DNA of 64,000 nt, taken from Chryseobacterium tructae (GTDB taxonomy: Bacteria > Bacteroidota > Bacteroidia > Flavobacteriales > Weeksellaceae). Of the stretch, positions 63,587 to 64,000 are shown piece by piece (the stretch's first letter is position 1; each line of letters opens with the position of its first letter). Both the position numbers and the translations under genes were made by a program. The notes below the pieces were generated by a model. It was not told the DNA's origin. It did not search any database and was given only the letters and a program-made list of their open reading frames with translations. Location of the stretch: positions 558,001 through 622,000 of the forward strand of contig NZ_JAUFQR010000001.1 of NCBI RefSeq assembly GCF_030409875.1, given 5' to 3'.

Positions 63587-63991
63587 TTAGTCTAATAAGT
63601 TGTTATCGCGTAAATAATCAAAAATTATTTTATCAACCTCCGAGATTTTATCTTTGTCTGAATACTTAAGCCATTTCATTTCTTCAATTTCAGAATTTGT
63701 CTGTAATTCTCCGGAATATTCTCCCGAATAGCAGGTCATTTTTACAAGGATACCTTCATCGTGACTATGAGCCTGTGCTTCAAAAGTTCCTACATAATTA
63801 AGGGTTTCAGGATTTATGGTAACGCTTAATTCTTCACTAATTTCGCGAATCAGAGCCTGTTCATCTGTTTCTCCGGTTTCTCTTTTTCCTCCGGGAATAT
63901 AATATTTGTCTTTTCCGTAGCTTTTTGTTGAGAGAATGGCTTTGTCTTTTAATTCTATCCAGGCAAGCTTGTCAATGATTTTGTTGGTCAT
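63587..63991 (-). CDS. Nudix hydrolase domain protein
   Basis: A 134-residue Nudix hydrolase that splits nucleoside diphosphate-linked compounds with Mg. The Nudix box is complete: G35-x5-E41-x7-R49-E50-I-S-E53-E54. The N-terminus (MTNKIIDKLAWIELKDKAIL) and size fit the MutT-like small type. No signal peptide. The substrate cannot be told. Its ATG is at 63989-63991, close to the window end. Confidence 0.92.
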   Translation of the reverse strand: MTNKIIDKLAWIELKDKAILSTKSYGKDKYYIPGGKRETGETDEQALIREISEELSVTINPETLNYVGTFEAQAHSHDEGILVKMTCYSGEYSGELQTNSEIEEMKWLKYSDKDKISEVDKIIFDYLRDNNLLD

Positions 63992-64000
63992 TATAGTTTA

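Noticed and set aside
1..64000. CRISPR array, prophage, insertion sequence, tRNA or rRNA
   Set aside because: No regularly spaced repeats, transposase, integrase or structural phage genes, and no cloverleaf or rRNA-like segments were recognised.

Overview
The window looks like chromosomal DNA of a Chryseobacterium-like member of the Flavobacteriia (Bacteroidota, Weeksellaceae). The evidence is an AT-rich sequence, TAnnTTTG-type -7 promoter elements in place of sigma70 -10 boxes, few Shine-Dalgarno sites, type IX secretion (T9SS) C-terminal sorting domains, a DUF3467 gene after rpoBC, and many short secreted or lipoprotein genes of unknown function. There is no rRNA, tRNA, CRISPR array, insertion sequence or prophage.

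Layout. 1-6.2 kb: the end of rpoB, rpoC and a DUF3467 gene. 6.4-10.2 kb: a Crp/Fnr-type regulator, then a five-gene set of exported proteins (DUF5777 barrel, haem c lipoprotein, YceI, ankyrin protein, T9SS cargo) behind a CRP-like palindrome placed like a class II activator site. 10.3-13.6 kb: housekeeping enzymes. 13.7-17.8 kb: two regulator/oxidoreductase pairs (NmrA-type SDR with HxlR; alcohol dehydrogenase and cupin with an AraC regulator). 18-19.8 kb: a carboxylesterase and a cysteine-rich double-glycine peptide. 19.8-29 kb: amylase, DNA polymerase IV, PNP, LpxK, TruA and an ABC exporter. 29-31.6 kb: a tightly coupled hydrolase/sigma factor/membrane protein/methyltransferase operon. 32-39 kb: an MFS carrier, a TonB-type receptor and a T9SS protein. 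39-42.6 kb: FMN-riboswitch-controlled ribB and a DUF2157/DUF4401/GDYXXLXY operon. 42.6-64 kb: an almost wholly minus-strand run of accessory genes, including a B1 metallo-beta-lactamase, two serine beta-lactamase-fold hydrolases, two HExxH proteins and many lipoproteins.

Two features stand out. First, a 0.54 kb gene-free AT-rich gap at 46.8-47.4 kb carries four perfect DnaA boxes and several near matches, four of them arranged as a large inverted repeat. Second, nine genes, including the essential rpoC, are each broken by one missing base. Every break is repaired by adding one A to a plus-strand A-run, which points to systematic sequencing or consensus error rather than gene decay. These genes are annotated over their full repaired span.
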